Position numbers and translations under genes: made by a program. Positions 24,183-36,245 of a DNA stretch of 64,000 bases are shown here, in pieces (positions within the stretch are counted from its first letter, which is position 1; the number at the start of each line of letters is the position of its first letter). Where the stretch lies: the NCBI GenBank assembly GCA_947448735.1, contig CANFOS010000004.1, forward strand, positions 186,001 through 250,000, given 5' to 3'. The notes beneath the pieces were generated by a model. That model had not been told where the DNA came from, searched no databases, and worked only from the letters and a program-made list of their open reading frames with translations. This stretch comes from Comamonadaceae bacterium. GTDB taxonomy: Bacteria; Pseudomonadota; Gammaproteobacteria; Burkholderiales; Burkholderiaceae_C.

Positions 24183-25921
24183 GCCGCAGTGTGCAGTACA
24201 CGTCCAGTCCTTTGCTGGCCAGCAAGACGCCTGTCTGGCGCAGCAAATTTATTGTGGGGGCGATTGCACTGGCCTTCGCCGGGCTCGCTGGCCGCGCGGC
24301 CTACGTGCAAGTCCTGGGAAATGAGTTTTTTCAAAGGCAGGGCGAGGTCCGGTTTGCACGAACCTTGGAACTGCCCGCCAATCGCGGCCGCATTTTGGAC
24401 CGCAATGGGTTGATTCTGGCCTCCAGTGTTCCTGCGCCCAGCATCTGGGCCATTCCTGAAGACGTCGATGCCAGCAAAGCACAACTGACTGAACTGTCCC
24501 GGCTTCTGGAGTTGCCGCTTGCAGAGCTGAATAAAAAACTGGCTGACGAAGACAAGAGTTTTGTCTGGATAAAGCGTCAGGTCGACGATGACGTCGCGCA
24601 GAAAATTGCTGCCCTTGGTATCAAGGGTATTTATCAGCGCAAGGAATACAAGCGTCAGTATCCTGAGGGAGAAACCATTGCGCACGTGGTGGGCTTTACC
24701 AATATTGAAGACCGTGGCCAGGAAGGCATGGAGCTGGCTTTCAATAAGGAGCTGGGCGGCAGGCCAGGTTCGCGCCGTGTTATCAAAGACCGCCTCGGTC
24801 GCGTGGTCGAAGACACGCGAGAACAAGTGCCCCCAGTCGATGGCAAAGACCTGCAACTGTCCATTGACAGCAAAATGCAATTTGTCGCCTATCAAAAGCT
24901 GCGCGATGCAGTGATTGCCAACAGGGCGGTTGCCGGTAGTGTGGTGATGCTCGATGCCATCACTGGCGAAGTTCTGGCGATGGCCAACTATCCCAGTTAT
25001 GTGCCTGACAAGCGTCAAAACATGACAGGCAACCAGACGCGTAACCGCGCGCTGACCGATACTTTTGAGCCTGGCTCGGTGATGAAGGCCTTCACTGTGG
25101 GGCTGGCACTGGAGACGGGCCGGGTCAAACCTGAAACCCCCATCCAGACGGCGCCAGGCCGCATGCAAATCACGGGCTCGACAATTTCAGACGCGCATCC
25201 CCATGGCGTGCTGACGGTGCAGCAAGTGATTCAGAAGTCCAGCAATGTTGGCACGGTCAAAATGGCGATGCAGATGCAGCCTCGTGAAATGTGGGAAGTA
25301 TTTTCACAGGCAGGTTTTGGCCAAAAACCGCAAATTACCTTCCCGGGCGTCGTGTCGGGCCGCTTGCGTCCTTATAAGACGTGGCGACCGATTGAGCAGG
25401 CCACCATGTCTTATGGCTATGGCTTGTCTGCATCGTTGTTTCAGATGGCGCGGGCTTACACCGTGTTTGGTCACGACGGGCAAGTCATCTCTGCCACCAT
25501 GCTCAAAAATGATGAGCCTGCAACAGGGGTACAGGTTTTTTCCAGCAAGACAGCGTCCGAAATTCGCACCATGCTGCAAATGGCCGCTGGCCCTGGCGGT
25601 ACCGGGCAAAAGGCGCAGACGCTGGGTTATTCAGTCGGCGGAAAATCTGGTACGGCCTACAAGCAGGTTGGTAAAAGTTACGGCACCGACAAGGACAGGA
25701 AATACCGGGGCTGGTTTGTCGGCATGGCACCGATTGACAAACCCCGCGTGATTGTGGCGGTGATGATTGATGAGCCGCGTGCTGGCAAATACTTTGGTGG
25801 AGATGTGGCCGCTCCCGTGTTCAGCGAGCTCGTACAACAGGCACTGCGCATGAAAGGCGTGCAGCCTGACATGTCTGTCAAGCCGCAAATTGTGACCCAT
25901 GCGGTGGAGGAGTCGTTTTGA
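24179..25921 (+). CDS. ftsI: Peptidoglycan D,D-transpeptidase FtsI (PBP3)
   Basis: 580 residues. A short cytoplasmic tail and one membrane helix (about 22-40) precede the PBP dimerisation domain (RGRILDRNG) and the transpeptidase domain. The catalytic SxxK is in EPGSVMKAF, SSN in QKSSNVGT, and the third motif reads KSGT (GGKSGTAYK), a KTG variant with Ser. It crosslinks septal peptidoglycan with FtsW. The ATG overlaps the ftsL stop; its own stop overlaps the murE start. Confidence 0.97.
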   Translation: MSRSVQYTSSPLLASKTPVWRSKFIVGAIALAFAGLAGRAAYVQVLGNEFFQRQGEVRFARTLELPANRGRILDRNGLILASSVPAPSIWAIPEDVDASKAQLTELSRLLELPLAELNKKLADEDKSFVWIKRQVDDDVAQKIAALGIKGIYQRKEYKRQYPEGETIAHVVGFTNIEDRGQEGMELAFNKELGGRPGSRRVIKDRLGRVVEDTREQVPPVDGKDLQLSIDSKMQFVAYQKLRDAVIANRAVAGSVVMLDAITGEVLAMANYPSYVPDKRQNMTGNQTRNRALTDTFEPGSVMKAFTVGLALETGRVKPETPIQTAPGRMQITGSTISDAHPHGVLTVQQVIQKSSNVGTVKMAMQMQPREMWEVFSQAGFGQKPQITFPGVVSGRLRPYKTWRPIEQATMSYGYGLSASLFQMARAYTVFGHDGQVISATMLKNDEPATGVQVFSSKTASEIRTMLQMAAGPGGTGQKAQTLGYSVGGKSGTAYKQVGKSYGTDKDRKYRGWFVGMAPIDKPRVIVAVMIDEPRAGKYFGGDVAAPVFSELVQQALRMKGVQPDMSVKPQIVTHAVEESF

Positions 25922-27417
25922 TCACGCAACTGCATACGCCACTTGAGGCCGCCGGTTGGTTGCGTGCGCGTGTCACAGGTAGTCTGTACGCAGACAGCCG
26001 AAGCGTTCAGGCGGGTGACGGGTTGATGGCTTGGCCCGGCGCTGCCAGCGATGCGCGTCAATACGTCAACGATGTGCTGTCTGTCGGAGCGAATGCCTGC
26101 CTGGTGGATGCAGATGGGGTAGAAAAATTTGGTTTTTCGGGCGAAAAAATTGCCGTTTATGCCGGACTCAAAAGTGCAGCAGCGCCGATTGCAGCAGCGT
26201 ATTTTGAAGAACCCAGCAAGCACCTGCAAACCGTTGCCATCACGGGAACCAACGGGAAAACATCCACCGCGTGGTGGTTAGCGCACGCACTGGGCAAGCT
26301 CCATCGAAAATGCGCGATGGTTGGCACGCTGGGTATTGGCGCTCCTGAGACGCTGGTTTTCAATGGCCTGACCACACCAGACCCGGTCTTGCTGCAGCAG
26401 CAGTTGAGGCGATTTGTGGATGAAGGTTTTGCGGCCTGCGCGATTGAAGCGTCGTCCATCGGCATCGCCGAGCAGCGGCTGGATGGAACGCAGTTTCAGG
26501 TCGCCGTGTTCACCAACTTCACGCAGGACCATCTGGACTATCACGGGTCGATGCAAGACTACTGGTCGGCCAAGGAGTCGCTTTTTGCATGGCCTGCTCT
26601 GGCATCTGCCGTCATCAATACAGACGATGCACGTGGCCAGTTTTTGAATGAAAAACTCAAGTCATCAGGCCTGGATGTGTGGACGGTTTCCGTCAGTCAA
26701 CCTGCTCGCTTGCAGGCCGAGGCGATTCAACAAAGCGGCAGCATCCTGAAATTTATTGTTGTCGAAGGTGTGGAGCGGCGGGAAGTGACCACCCCTGCGG
26801 TGGGCCTGTATAACGTCTCGAATCTTTTGGGGGTACTGGGCGCGATGCGTGCCTTGGGCGTGCCCCTGGAAGACGCCGCCAAAGCCTGCTGCTTTTTACC
26901 CCTTGTGCCGGGTCGCCTGAATACCCTGGGTGAAGTGGGTACGCCGCTGGTGGTGATTGACTACGCGCACACACCCGATGCCATTGAAAAGGTTCTGGTG
27001 GCGCTTCGTCCTGTCGCCGATGACAGGGGCGGTCGGTTGTGGTGCGTGTTTGGTTGCGGCGGCGATCGCGATGCCACAAAACGCCCCCTGATGGCAGCGA
27101 TGGCCCAAAAATATTCAGACCATGTCGTTGTGACGAGCGATAACCCGCGCAGCGAAAGCCCTTCAGCCATCATCAGCCAGATTTTGCTGGGTTTGACCCG
27201 ACGGGACGTGCAGCATGAATCAGTGCATGTGCAATCTGACCGCGCTGAGGCGATTGTTCAAGCCATCGCAGATGCACAACCTGAGGACGTCGTGTTGCTG
27301 GCAGGCAAGGGTCATGAAACCAGCCAGGAGATTGACGGCGTTAAATACCCATTTGAAGACCAGCTTCATGCACGCGCTGCCTTGAAAGCGCGCAAACGGG
27401 TGGGAGCCGGCTCATGA
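25918..27417 (+). CDS. murE: UDP-N-acetylmuramoyl-L-alanyl-D-glutamate--2,6-diaminopimelate ligase
   Basis: 499 residues from a TTG at 25918 overlapping the ftsI stop (TTGA), supported by GGTGGAGGAG a few bases upstream. The ATP loop GTNGKTS is at 110-116, the Mur ligase central domain has FTQDHLDYHGSM, and the DNPRSE motif specifies meso-diaminopimelate as the added residue, as in Gram-negative MurE. The rare start codon may tune its output. Confidence 0.96.
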   Translation: MITQLHTPLEAAGWLRARVTGSLYADSRSVQAGDGLMAWPGAASDARQYVNDVLSVGANACLVDADGVEKFGFSGEKIAVYAGLKSAAAPIAAAYFEEPSKHLQTVAITGTNGKTSTAWWLAHALGKLHRKCAMVGTLGIGAPETLVFNGLTTPDPVLLQQQLRRFVDEGFAACAIEASSIGIAEQRLDGTQFQVAVFTNFTQDHLDYHGSMQDYWSAKESLFAWPALASAVINTDDARGQFLNEKLKSSGLDVWTVSVSQPARLQAEAIQQSGSILKFIVVEGVERREVTTPAVGLYNVSNLLGVLGAMRALGVPLEDAAKACCFLPLVPGRLNTLGEVGTPLVVIDYAHTPDAIEKVLVALRPVADDRGGRLWCVFGCGGDRDATKRPLMAAMAQKYSDHVVVTSDNPRSESPSAIISQILLGLTRRDVQHESVHVQSDRAEAIVQAIADAQPEDVVLLAGKGHETSQEIDGVKYPFEDQLHARAALKARKRVGAGS

Positions 27418-28787
27418 TGACCTTGCAACAGGCATCAGGCTGGGTCGATGCCGCCCAGCTGGTCGGCGATGGCCATATTGACATCATGCGTGTGCACACC
27501 GACACCCGTAGCCTGAAAGCGGGTGATTTTTTCGTTGCACTCAAAGGTGACAACTTTGACGCGCATGATTTTTTGGTGCAGGCCAAAGCGCAGGGTGCTG
27601 TTGCAGCGCTGGCGCAGCACGGTCTGGCGCAGGCCGGCTTGCCAGGTCTGCAAGTCAACGACTCCAGAAAGGCCTTGGGGCAGTTGGCAGCTGGCTGGCG
27701 CGGTCAATTCGACTTGCCGCTGATTGCTGTGACGGGCAGCAATGGCAAAACCACAGTGACGCAAATGATCGCATCGATCTTGCGTGCTTTTCAGCCAGCC
27801 CAGGCTTTTGCCACCGAAGGTAACTTGAACAACGATGTTGGCGTGCCCTTAACGCTGCTGCGCTTGACGGCAAATCACCGCATAGGTGTCGTAGAGCTTG
27901 GCATGAACCACCCCGGCGAAATCGCTTATCTTGCCGACATCACCAAGCCCACTGTCGCCCTGGTCAACAACGCGCAGCGCGAACACCTGGAGTTCATGGG
28001 CACGGTTGAAGCGGTGGCACATGAAAACGCAGCCGTGATCGATGCCTTGGGCCCCGAGGGTGTCGCCGTGTTCCCGGCAGATGACGACTATTCAGCACTA
28101 TGGATGAAAAAGGCGGGTACCCGTTCGATGTTGACGTTCGCCCTTGCAGGCGATGCTGACGTCACAGCTGAGGCCCACTGGATGGGGGCGGGCTGGCAGG
28201 TGACGGCAAAAACACCACAAGGTCCTCTGGCTTTCACGCTGGCTGTTGCAGGCATGCACAACGTGAAAAATGCATTGGCTGCAACAGCCTGCGCATTGGC
28301 CGCTGGTGTGCCGCTTGAATGCATTTCAAGCGGCTTGAGTGGTTTCGAGCCTGTCAAGGGACGTTCGCGCACGATTCAGATTCGATTTGAAGGCCGACCT
28401 GTCACGCTGATTGACGACACCTACAACGCTAACCCGGACTCGATGCACGCGGCCATTGACGTGCTGGCGGCATTGCCAGGCCCACGCCTGCTGGTGATGG
28501 GTGATATGGGCGAGGTGGGAGACCAGGGTCCGCAGTTTCATGCCGAGGCGGGACGCTTGGCAAACGCCCAGGGCATCGACGATCTTTACACCCTCGGTGC
28601 GCAGGCCCGTTTGGCCAGTCAAAGCTTTGGCAAGGGAAGACATTTTGACGATGTTGACGCGCTGAAACAGGCCGTACTGGCACAACTGCCATATGTCAAC
28701 AGTGTGCTCGTCAAAGGATCGCGCTTCATGAAGATGGAACGTGTGGTCTTGTCCATACAAGAACAACAACAGGACACCTTATGCTGA
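27414..28787 (+). CDS. murF: UDP-N-acetylmuramoyl-tripeptide--D-alanyl-D-alanine ligase
   Basis: 457 residues. The ATP loop [13 protein letters not shown] is near residue 105, [16 protein letters not shown] is a MurF signature, and the C-terminal domain has [11 protein letters not shown]. It adds D-Ala-D-Ala to the UDP-MurNAc-tripeptide. The ATG overlaps the murE stop (ATGA); the end overlaps mraY by 7 bp. Confidence 0.97.
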   Translation: MMTLQQASGWVDAAQLVGDGHIDIMRVHTDTRSLKAGDFFVALKGDNFDAHDFLVQAKAQGAVAALAQHGLAQAGLPGLQVNDSRKALGQLAAGWRGQFDLPLIAVTGSNGKTTVTQMIASILRAFQPAQAFATEGNLNNDVGVPLTLLRLTANHRIGVVELGMNHPGEIAYLADITKPTVALVNNAQREHLEFMGTVEAVAHENAAVIDALGPEGVAVFPADDDYSALWMKKAGTRSMLTFALAGDADVTAEAHWMGAGWQVTAKTPQGPLAFTLAVAGMHNVKNALAATACALAAGVPLECISSGLSGFEPVKGRSRTIQIRFEGRPVTLIDDTYNANPDSMHAAIDVLAALPGPRLLVMGDMGEVGDQGPQFHAEAGRLANAQGIDDLYTLGAQARLASQSFGKGRHFDDVDALKQAVLAQLPYVNSVLVKGSRFMKMERVVLSIQEQQQDTLC

Positions 28788-29959
28788 TCAACCTGAGCCA
28801 ATGGCTTCAGACCCTGTCCCCTGAATTTGGATTCTTCCGGGTGTTTCAGTACCTGACATTTCGTGCTGTGATGGCGGCGTTGACCGCGCTGCTGATGGGT
28901 TTGGTGGCCGGGCCGATCGTTATCCGCAGACTGGCAGCCCTGAAAATTGGCCAACCCATTCGCGAATACGCCATGCAAACGCATCTGAGCAAATCAGGAA
29001 CGCCCACCATGGGTGGTGTTTTGATCTTGCTTTGTATCGCCATTTCAACTCTGTTGTGGGCAGACTTGTCCAACCGCTTCGTCTGGATTGTCTTGCTGGT
29101 CACCCTGGGATTTGGTGCCATCGGCTGGGCTGACGATTGGCGCAAGGTGGTTCACAAAGACCCCGAGGGCATGCGCTCGCGCGAAAAATACCTGTGGCAA
29201 TCTGCCATTGGCTTGATTGCGGCGCTGTATTTGGTGTTCAGCATTTCTGAAAGCTCTAACCTGCGGGTGATAGGCCTGTTTGTCAGCTGGGTGCAATCAG
29301 GTTTTGATGTCAATCTGCCGCCCAAGGCCGGCCTCTTGCTGCCGTTCGTCAAAGAGGTCAGCTACCCGCTCGGTGTGTTTGGCTTTGTCATCTTGACTTA
29401 TCTGGTCATCGTCGGCTCAAGCAATGCCGTCAATCTGACGGATGGGCTGGACGGTTTGGCCATCATGCCCGTGGTGATGGTGGGCTCTGCCTTGGGAGTG
29501 TTTGCCTACGTGACCGGCAGCGCGGTCTATTCAAAGTACCTGTTTTTTCCGCACATACCAGGCTCGGGCGAACTGTTGATATTTTGCGCTGCGATGGCGG
29601 GCAGTGGTCTGGCATTTTTATGGTTCAACACACACCCCGCACAGGTCTTCATGGGTGATGTGGGCGCGCTGGCATTAGGCGCTGCGCTGGGCACGATTGC
29701 AGTCATCGTTCGCCAGGAAATCGTGTTGGCCATCATGGGCGGTATTTTTGTCGTCGAAGCGTTGTCGGTAATGCTTCAGGTCACTTACTTCAAGTACACC
29801 AAAAAGCGTTTTGGCGAGGGTCGGCGGATTTTGAAAATGGCGCCTTTGCACCATCATTTTGAAAAAAGCGGCTGGAAGGAAACGCAGGTCGTGGTCCGCT
29901 TCTGGATCATCACCATGCTGCTGTGTCTGGTCGGCCTTTCAACCTTGAAGCTTCGATGA
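28781..29959 (+). CDS. mraY: Phospho-N-acetylmuramoyl-pentapeptide-transferase
   Basis: 392 residues with about ten transmembrane helices. TPTMGG, the conserved [10 protein letters not shown] loop and the [13 protein letters not shown] segment identify MraY, which attaches the UDP-linked pentapeptide to undecaprenyl phosphate to make lipid I. It starts within the murF end and its stop overlaps the murD ATG. Confidence 0.97.
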   Translation: MLINLSQWLQTLSPEFGFFRVFQYLTFRAVMAALTALLMGLVAGPIVIRRLAALKIGQPIREYAMQTHLSKSGTPTMGGVLILLCIAISTLLWADLSNRFVWIVLLVTLGFGAIGWADDWRKVVHKDPEGMRSREKYLWQSAIGLIAALYLVFSISESSNLRVIGLFVSWVQSGFDVNLPPKAGLLLPFVKEVSYPLGVFGFVILTYLVIVGSSNAVNLTDGLDGLAIMPVVMVGSALGVFAYVTGSAVYSKYLFFPHIPGSGELLIFCAAMAGSGLAFLWFNTHPAQVFMGDVGALALGAALGTIAVIVRQEIVLAIMGGIFVVEALSVMLQVTYFKYTKKRFGEGRRILKMAPLHHHFEKSGWKETQVVVRFWIITMLLCLVGLSTLKLR

Positions 29960-31470
29960 AACACTTGGCCGAAAAACACGTTCTTGTGCTGGGCTTGGGC
30001 AGCTCCGGCCTGGCGCTGGCCCGCTGGTGTGCCAGGTGCGGCGCGCAAGTCAGTGTGGTAGACACAAGAGCCGAGCCGCCCCAGCTTGCAGCGCTGCGCG
30101 TCAGTGTGCCGTCGGCCCGGTTTGTTCAGGCAGAGATGGTGGCGGCCTTACTAGACACAGTGGACGGGTTGGCACCGTTTGCCATGGTTGTCAAAAGCCC
30201 TGGTTTGAGTCCTGCGTCAATTGCTGCTGTGACCGCTGCCGCCCTTGCAAGTGGTCTGGTTGTTGGCAATGAACTCAGCCTGTTTGCGCAGGCATTGAGC
30301 GACTTGAAGGAGGGCACTGCTTACGCACCCCAAGTGATTGGCATCACAGGCACCAACGGCAAGACAACCGTGACCTCACTGACTGGCCAATTGGCAGAGC
30401 GGGCCGGTAAAACGGTGGCAGTCGCTGGCAACATTGGCCCCACCTTGCTGGATACGCTGGCGGAAAGACTCGACACCGACAGCCTGCCTGACCTGTGGGT
30501 GCTGGAGTTGTCCAGCTTTCAACTGGACGACATTCAGAACTTCGAACCCGCCGTGGCGGCAGTGCTGAACATCACCCAGGACCACCTGGACTGGCATGGC
30601 ACTTTTGAAGCCTACGCGGCAGCTAAAAATAATATTTATGGACAAGCTGGCCTGATGGTGCTCAATCGCAACGACCCGCTGGTCATGGCTGCCGTACCCT
30701 CTCCGGTCAAGGGTAAGCCCCTGCGCAGCTGCTTGAGCTATGGCTACGACGAGCCGCAGCGGCCCGGTGACTACGGCATCGAAAATGTGAACGGCATGGC
30801 ATGGCTGGTACGTGCAGCAGAGCTTGACGAAACCATCAAACGCAAACGGGGTGAAAAAAGCGACGAGGCGGAGTTGTACATTCAGCGCCTGATGCCCGTG
30901 GAGGCGCTGCGCATTCATGGCTTGCACAATGCCACCAACGCGCTGGCAGCACTTGCACTCAGCACTGCCGCAGGCTGCGTCTTGAGCCCGATGCTGCACG
31001 GTCTGCGCGAGTACCGGGGCGAGCCCCATCGTGTGGAGTCGGTAGCCGTCATCAACGGGGTTGAATATTTCGATGACAGCAAAGGCACCAACGTGGGTGC
31101 GACCGTTGCTGCGCTTTTGGGCCTGGGTGGTCAACGCAAACTGGTCGTGATTTTGGGCGGCGTTGGCAAAGAGCAGGACTTCTCACCCTTGGCTGGGCCG
31201 GTGTCGCGTTACGCGCGGGCCGTGATCCTGATAGGACGCGACGCGCCATTGATCAAGGCTGCGCTGGACAACACTGCCGTCGCTTTGTTCGACGCTGGAT
31301 CCATGCATGAAGCGGTCAGCCTGGCTTTCGGACAAGCATTGGCCGGAGACGCTGTGCTGATGTCCCCCGCCTGTGCCAGCTTTGACATGTTTGACAACTA
31401 TGAGCATCGCGCCAGAGCGTTTTGCGAAGCGGTGCAGGCACTGGCCCTTGAAGAGGGGGTGATGCTGTGA
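29956..31470 (+). CDS. murD: UDP-N-acetylmuramoylalanine--D-glutamate ligase
   Basis: 504 residues from the ATG at 29956 that overlaps the mraY stop (ATGA) and precedes the N-terminal Rossmann motif [16 protein letters not shown]; a longer start would lie wholly inside mraY. The ATP loop [13 protein letters not shown] and [11 protein letters not shown] are Mur ligase motifs. It adds D-Glu to UDP-MurNAc-L-Ala. At 504 residues it is longer than the E. coli enzyme (about 438); the extra length includes a charged insertion around [18 protein letters not shown]. Confidence 0.96.
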   Translation: MKHLAEKHVLVLGLGSSGLALARWCARCGAQVSVVDTRAEPPQLAALRVSVPSARFVQAEMVAALLDTVDGLAPFAMVVKSPGLSPASIAAVTAAALASGLVVGNELSLFAQALSDLKEGTAYAPQVIGITGTNGKTTVTSLTGQLAERAGKTVAVAGNIGPTLLDTLAERLDTDSLPDLWVLELSSFQLDDIQNFEPAVAAVLNITQDHLDWHGTFEAYAAAKNNIYGQAGLMVLNRNDPLVMAAVPSPVKGKPLRSCLSYGYDEPQRPGDYGIENVNGMAWLVRAAELDETIKRKRGEKSDEAELYIQRLMPVEALRIHGLHNATNALAALALSTAAGCVLSPMLHGLREYRGEPHRVESVAVINGVEYFDDSKGTNVGATVAALLGLGGQRKLVVILGGVGKEQDFSPLAGPVSRYARAVILIGRDAPLIKAALDNTAVALFDAGSMHEAVSLAFGQALAGDAVLMSPACASFDMFDNYEHRARAFCEAVQALALEEGVML

Positions 31471-32741
31471 TGCCAAGCGCCACCACGAGTTCGCGTCTTT
31501 TGCGCTGGCTTCCCCAATGGGGCAACTGGCACAAGACAGCACCTGACGCTCTGCCCGTGCGGCTGAACAGACAAAGCCTGCAAGGGTCGGGCTCGGCGCC
31601 TGTCAGCCTGGCCGGCTTTGACCAGGCTCTGGTGTGGGTCACGGTGGCGCTCTTGATGTTTGGGCTGGTGATGGTGTACTCGGCATCCGTAGCGATACCT
31701 GACAACCCCAAGTTTTCCCGTTACGCGCATACGCATTATTTGTTCCGTCATCTGTTTTCGCTCGCGGTGGCTTTCGTTGTGGCCTTGCTGGCATTTCAAG
31801 TGCCGGTTGCCACCTGGGAAAAACTGGCACCCTGGCTGTTTGTAACGTCGCTGATTTTGCTGATGCTGGTGCTGGTGCCGGGCGTGGGCAAGGTGGTGTA
31901 TGGCGCGCGACGCTGGTTACCACTCGGCTTCATGAATTTCCAGCCATCTGAACTTGCCAAATTCGCTGTTCTTCTTTACGCGGCAGATTACATGGTTCGC
32001 AAGATGGAAGTCAAAGAAAAGTTTTGGCGCGCGGTGTTGCCCATGGGCGTGGCCGTTGGGGTGGTCGGCGTCTTGTTGCTAGCCGAGCCTGACATGGGCG
32101 CGTTCATGGTGATCGCCGTGATCGCCATGGGAATCCTGTTTCTTGGCGGTGTGAACGCCCGTATGTTTTTTCTGATTGCGACAGTCCTGGCTGGTGCGTT
32201 CTGCTTGATGATCGCATTCAACGACTACCGCCGTGCGCGCATTTTTGCTTACCTGGATCCCTGGAGCGACACCAATGCAATAGGTAAGGGTTACCAACTC
32301 ACACACTCCTTGATCGCGTTTGGGCGCGGCGAGATTTTTGGTGTGGGCCTGGGAGGAAGTGTAGAAAAGTTGCACTGGCTACCTGAAGCGCACACGGACT
32401 TTTTGATGGCTGTGATTGGTGAAGAGTTTGGTTTGATCGGTGTGCTGGTCGTGATTGGCCTGTTCATGTGGATGGTCAGGCGCATCATGCATATTGGCCG
32501 CCAGTCGATTGCGCTTGACCGGCTGTTTGCCGGCTTGACTGCCCAGGGCATTGCCATCTGGTTTGGGTTTCAAACCTTTATCAATATCGGTGTGAATCTG
32601 GGCGCGCTGCCTACCAAGGGCCTGACATTGCCGCTGATGAGCTACGGGGGTTCAGCGATCCTGATGAATTTGATTTCGCTCGCTGTGGTCCTGCGAATTG
32701 ACTACGAAAATCGATTGCTCATGCGGGGAGGTCGCGCATGA
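31470..32741 (+). CDS. ftsW: Peptidoglycan glycosyltransferase FtsW (SEDS)
   Basis: 423 residues from the ATG at 31470, which shares one base with the murD stop; a GTG at 31467 is equally coupled. About 45 cytoplasmic residues precede ten transmembrane helices. [47 protein letters not shown] and [10 protein letters not shown] are SEDS family motifs. It polymerises septal glycan strands with FtsI. The gene overlaps murG by 4 bp. Confidence 0.95.
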   Translation: MPSATTSSRLLRWLPQWGNWHKTAPDALPVRLNRQSLQGSGSAPVSLAGFDQALVWVTVALLMFGLVMVYSASVAIPDNPKFSRYAHTHYLFRHLFSLAVAFVVALLAFQVPVATWEKLAPWLFVTSLILLMLVLVPGVGKVVYGARRWLPLGFMNFQPSELAKFAVLLYAADYMVRKMEVKEKFWRAVLPMGVAVGVVGVLLLAEPDMGAFMVIAVIAMGILFLGGVNARMFFLIATVLAGAFCLMIAFNDYRRARIFAYLDPWSDTNAIGKGYQLTHSLIAFGRGEIFGVGLGGSVEKLHWLPEAHTDFLMAVIGEEFGLIGVLVVIGLFMWMVRRIMHIGRQSIALDRLFAGLTAQGIAIWFGFQTFINIGVNLGALPTKGLTLPLMSYGGSAILMNLISLAVVLRIDYENRLLMRGGRA

Positions 32742-33817
32742 CGCAGCGTTGCGCTCTCGTGATGGCTGGCGGCACAGGGGGACATATTTTTCCGGGCTTG
32801 GCAGTCGCCGAAGCCTTGCGTGACAAAGGCTGGCGTGTGCATTGGCTGGGCGGCAACGGCACCCTGAACAATCCGAGTATGGAAAGCCGGCTTGTGCCGC
32901 CACGCGGATTCGCGTTCGAAACGATTGACTTTTCGGGTGTGCGAGGCAAGGGTCTTGTGACACTGGCTTTTTTGCCCTTGCGTTTGCTCCGGGCGTTCTG
33001 GCAAAGCATTCAGGTGATACGCCGAGTCAAGCCGAACGTGGTGATTGGCTTGGGTGGTTACATCGCCTTTCCGGCAGGCATGATGGCGGTTTTTTTGGGA
33101 AAGCCGCTTGTGCTGCATGAACAGAATTCAGTCGCGGGCATGGTCAACAAGGTTTTGGCCCGGCTGGCCGATCGGGTTTTCACGGCGTTTCCGGATGTGC
33201 TCAACAATGCCGAATGGATTGGCAATCCCTTGCGGCCTGCCTTCACCAGTCAGGCGGATCCCCAAGCGCGTTTTGCAGGGCGTACCGGACCACTGCGTCT
33301 GGTGGTGGTCGGGGGCAGTTTGGGGGCAAAGGCATTGAATACTGTGGTGCCGCAGGCGCTGGCACTCATGGCGCCAGAGTCGCGTCCTGTGGTTGTTCAT
33401 CAAAGTGGCGCAAAGCAAATTGACGAGTTGCGTGCCAACTACCAGGCCGCCGGTGTTCAAGCAACGCTCACCCCTTTCATCGACGACACGGCAAGTGCAT
33501 TTGCTGAGGCAGACCTGATTGTCTGCCGCGCCGGCGCCAGCACAGTCACCGAAATTGCTGCTGTTGGTGCAGCGGCGCTTTTCGTGCCTTTTCCGTCAGC
33601 TGTAGATGACCACCAAACCAGCAACGCCAGATTTTTGGTGGCCTCTGGCGCGGGATGGCAGATGGCCCAACGCGATTTGACCCCTTCCACACTTGCAGAG
33701 TTGCTGCAAAAAACAGACCGTGTCACGCTCTTGGATATTGGGTTGAAAGCCAAAAAAATGCAAAAAACAGACGCGACCAAACGCGTGGTGGCAGCCTGCG
33801 AGGAACTGGCAGTATGA
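32738..33817 (+). CDS. murG: Undecaprenyl-PP-MurNAc-pentapeptide-UDPGlcNAc GlcNAc transferase
   Basis: 359 residues. [19 protein letters not shown] is the N-terminal glycine loop, [11 protein letters not shown] and LHEQNSVAG are family motifs, and the donor-site [24 protein letters not shown] lies near residue 265. It is a GT28 enzyme making lipid II from lipid I on the inner membrane. ATG overlaps the ftsW stop; its stop overlaps murC. Confidence 0.97.
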   Translation: MTQRCALVMAGGTGGHIFPGLAVAEALRDKGWRVHWLGGNGTLNNPSMESRLVPPRGFAFETIDFSGVRGKGLVTLAFLPLRLLRAFWQSIQVIRRVKPNVVIGLGGYIAFPAGMMAVFLGKPLVLHEQNSVAGMVNKVLARLADRVFTAFPDVLNNAEWIGNPLRPAFTSQADPQARFAGRTGPLRLVVVGGSLGAKALNTVVPQALALMAPESRPVVVHQSGAKQIDELRANYQAAGVQATLTPFIDDTASAFAEADLIVCRAGASTVTEIAAVGAAALFVPFPSAVDDHQTSNARFLVASGAGWQMAQRDLTPSTLAELLQKTDRVTLLDIGLKAKKMQKTDATKRVVAACEELAV

Positions 33818-35247
33818 GACACGCCATCAAGAACATTCACTTCATTGGTTTGGGCGGCTCCGGTATGTCGGGAATTGCCGAGGTACTGCATAACCTGGGT
33901 TATGTGATTTCAGGCTCAGACCTGTCGGACAGTTCTACCTTACAGCGTTTGTCTGGCTTGGGTATCAAAACCTTTGTCGGCCACGCAGCAAAAAATCTGG
34001 CGCGCGTAGACGCGGTTGTCACGTCAACTGCCGTCCGGGCTGACAACCCTGAAGTGCTGGCTGCCCGCGAGAAGCGTATTCCCGTGGTGCCGCGCGCCTT
34101 GATGCTGGCCGAGTTGATGCGCCTCAAGCAGGGCATTGCAATTGCTGGGACGCACGGAAAAACCACCACGACGAGTCTGGTTGCCAGCATCTTGGCCGAG
34201 GGCGGACTGGACCCGACCTATGTGATCGGCGGCAGGCTCAATAGCGCAGGCGCCAATGCCAAACTCGGTTCAGGCGACTACATCGTGGTGGAAGCCGACG
34301 AGTCAGACGCATCGTTTTTAAACCTGCTGCCCGTGATGGCCGTGGTGACGAATATCGACGCTGACCACATGGAAACTTATGGCCATGACTTTGGCAACCT
34401 GAAAAAAGCGTTCGTTGATTTTCTGCACCGCATGCCTTTTTACGGTACCGCCATTTTGTGCACCGATGACGCCGCTGTTCAAAGCATCATGCCCTTGGTG
34501 ACTTGTCCCATCACCAGTTATGGCTTTAATGCAGATGCCCAGGTGCGGGCCGTCAACGTCAGACCTGTTGGTGCGCAAATGCACTTCACAGCCCAGCGAC
34601 GCAACGGTATCACCTTGCCCGATCTGGACGTCATTTTGAACTTGCCCGGCGAGCACAACGTCCTTAATGCTTTGTCGGCGATTGCCGTGGCCGTTGAACT
34701 GAACGTGCCTGATTCAGCCGTGCAAAAAGCGCTGGCTGAATTCAAAGGCGTCGGGCGGCGTTTTCAAAGCTATGGCGATATGCCCGCCAACAATGACGGC
34801 TTGTTCACGGTCATTGAGGACTATGGCCATCACCCTGTTGAAATGGCCGCAACCATAGCGGCAGCCCGTGGTGCCTTCCCAGGCAGACGACTGGTACTGG
34901 CCTTTCAGCCGCATCGCTACACCCGCACACGTGACTGTTTTGAAGACTTCGTCAAGGTCATGGGTCTGGCTGATGTGGTGTTGCTGTCTGAGGTGTATGC
35001 CGCTGGCGAAGCCCCCATCGTTGCTGCAGACGGCCGTTCGCTCAGCCGCGCCCTGCGTATGGCCGGCAAGGTAGAGCCGTTGTTTGTTGGTGCCATTGAA
35101 GCCATGCCGCAGGTGATCATCGACAACGCGCAGGGCGGCGATGTCGTGCTTTGCATGGGAGCAGGCTCCATTGGCAGTGTGCCGCAAAAAGTTTTGGATA
35201 TGCTGCAAAAAAATGAGCTGCTCACCAAGGAAGGTAGGGGTTTATGA
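33814..35247 (+). CDS. murC: UDP-N-acetylmuramate--L-alanine ligase
   Basis: 477 residues from the ATG at 33814 overlapping the murG stop (ATGA), directly before [18 protein letters not shown]; the longer frame is inside murG. The ATP loop [12 protein letters not shown] is near residue 115; [14 protein letters not shown] and [12 protein letters not shown] are MurC motifs. It performs the first amino-acid addition to UDP-MurNAc. The related recycling ligase Mpl is at 50738. Confidence 0.97.
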   Translation: MRHAIKNIHFIGLGGSGMSGIAEVLHNLGYVISGSDLSDSSTLQRLSGLGIKTFVGHAAKNLARVDAVVTSTAVRADNPEVLAAREKRIPVVPRALMLAELMRLKQGIAIAGTHGKTTTTSLVASILAEGGLDPTYVIGGRLNSAGANAKLGSGDYIVVEADESDASFLNLLPVMAVVTNIDADHMETYGHDFGNLKKAFVDFLHRMPFYGTAILCTDDAAVQSIMPLVTCPITSYGFNADAQVRAVNVRPVGAQMHFTAQRRNGITLPDLDVILNLPGEHNVLNALSAIAVAVELNVPDSAVQKALAEFKGVGRRFQSYGDMPANNDGLFTVIEDYGHHPVEMAATIAAARGAFPGRRLVLAFQPHRYTRTRDCFEDFVKVMGLADVVLLSEVYAAGEAPIVAADGRSLSRALRMAGKVEPLFVGAIEAMPQVIIDNAQGGDVVLCMGAGSIGSVPQKVLDMLQKNELLTKEGRGL

Positions 35248-36245
35248 GTCGAAATAGTACTCAAAGCCACGCTGATTTCGGCAAAGTAGCGGTTCTGATG
35301 GGCGGGCAGTCAGCAGAGCGCGAAATTTCGCTGATGTCGGGTCAGGGCGTGCTGACGGCGCTGTTGTCACGCGGTGTCGATGCCCATGCGTTTGACCCTG
35401 CACAACAGCCCATGTGTGAACTGAAAACGGCCCGCTTTGACCGCTGCTTTATCGCGCTGCATGGACGTTTTGGCGAAGACGGCACAGTGCAGGGCGCACT
35501 TGAGCTGATGGGTATTCCCTATACCGGCTCTGGCGTGATGGCCTCCAGCATGGCCATTGACAAGGTCATGACCAAGCGGGTGCTGGTAGCTGTTGGTGTG
35601 CCCATGCCGCAACATGTCTTGCTCCAGCGCAGTGCCTACACGGCGCAGGATGTTCAAAGAGCACTTGAAAAATTGGGCCTGCCCCTGATCGTCAAGCCCG
35701 CACGCGAAGGCTCGTCGATTGGATTGACCAAGGTCATGCAGGCATCTCATATGGCGGCCGCCGTTGAGCAGGCGGCGCAACTGGATGCAGACATTTTGTG
35801 TGAGCAGTTCATTGATGGCGATGAAGTGACTTGCCCGGTATTGGGCACTGGTAGCCAGGCTTATGCCTTGCCCCTGATCCGCATTGCAGCTGTTGACGGC
35901 AACTACGATTACCAGAACAAATACTTCACAGACACCACCCAGTACCTGGTGCCCTGTGGTCTGCCGGAAGGGGAAGAAAAAGCCATTCAGGAACTGGTGC
36001 TGCAGACCTATCGCACGCTCAATTGCCGGGGCTGGGCGCGTGCCGATGTGATGATCGACAAGCAAACCCGCAAACCCTTCCTGCTGGAGGTCAACACGTC
36101 ACCCGGCATGACCGGGCATTCGCTGGTGCCCATGTCGGCGCGTTCTGTGGGCATCTCTTATGAAGACCTCTGCATTGAGATTCTGAAGTCCGCCGCGCTG
36201 GACTATGACACCAAGCCTGCAGCAACTCAAGGAGCCATCACTTGA
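35244..36245 (+). CDS. ddl: D-alanine--D-alanine ligase
   Basis: 333 residues; ATG overlaps the murC stop. ATP-grasp enzyme: [17 protein letters not shown] opens the protein, [17 protein letters not shown] and GIPYTGSG follow, [11 protein letters not shown] binds ATP and [13 protein letters not shown] binds metal. It provides D-Ala-D-Ala to MurF. Confidence 0.97.
   Translation: MSRNSTQSHADFGKVAVLMGGQSAEREISLMSGQGVLTALLSRGVDAHAFDPAQQPMCELKTARFDRCFIALHGRFGEDGTVQGALELMGIPYTGSGVMASSMAIDKVMTKRVLVAVGVPMPQHVLLQRSAYTAQDVQRALEKLGLPLIVKPAREGSSIGLTKVMQASHMAAAVEQAAQLDADILCEQFIDGDEVTCPVLGTGSQAYALPLIRIAAVDGNYDYQNKYFTDTTQYLVPCGLPEGEEKAIQELVLQTYRTLNCRGWARADVMIDKQTRKPFLLEVNTSPGMTGHSLVPMSARSVGISYEDLCIEILKSAALDYDTKPAATQGAIT

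Noticed and set aside
23807..25168. 453-codon minus-strand frame opposite ftsL/ftsI
   Set aside because: Antisense to conserved division genes; no motif.
30376..31134. 252-codon minus-strand frame opposite murD
   Set aside because: It lies wholly within a well-identified murD and has no recognisable motif or ribosome binding site.
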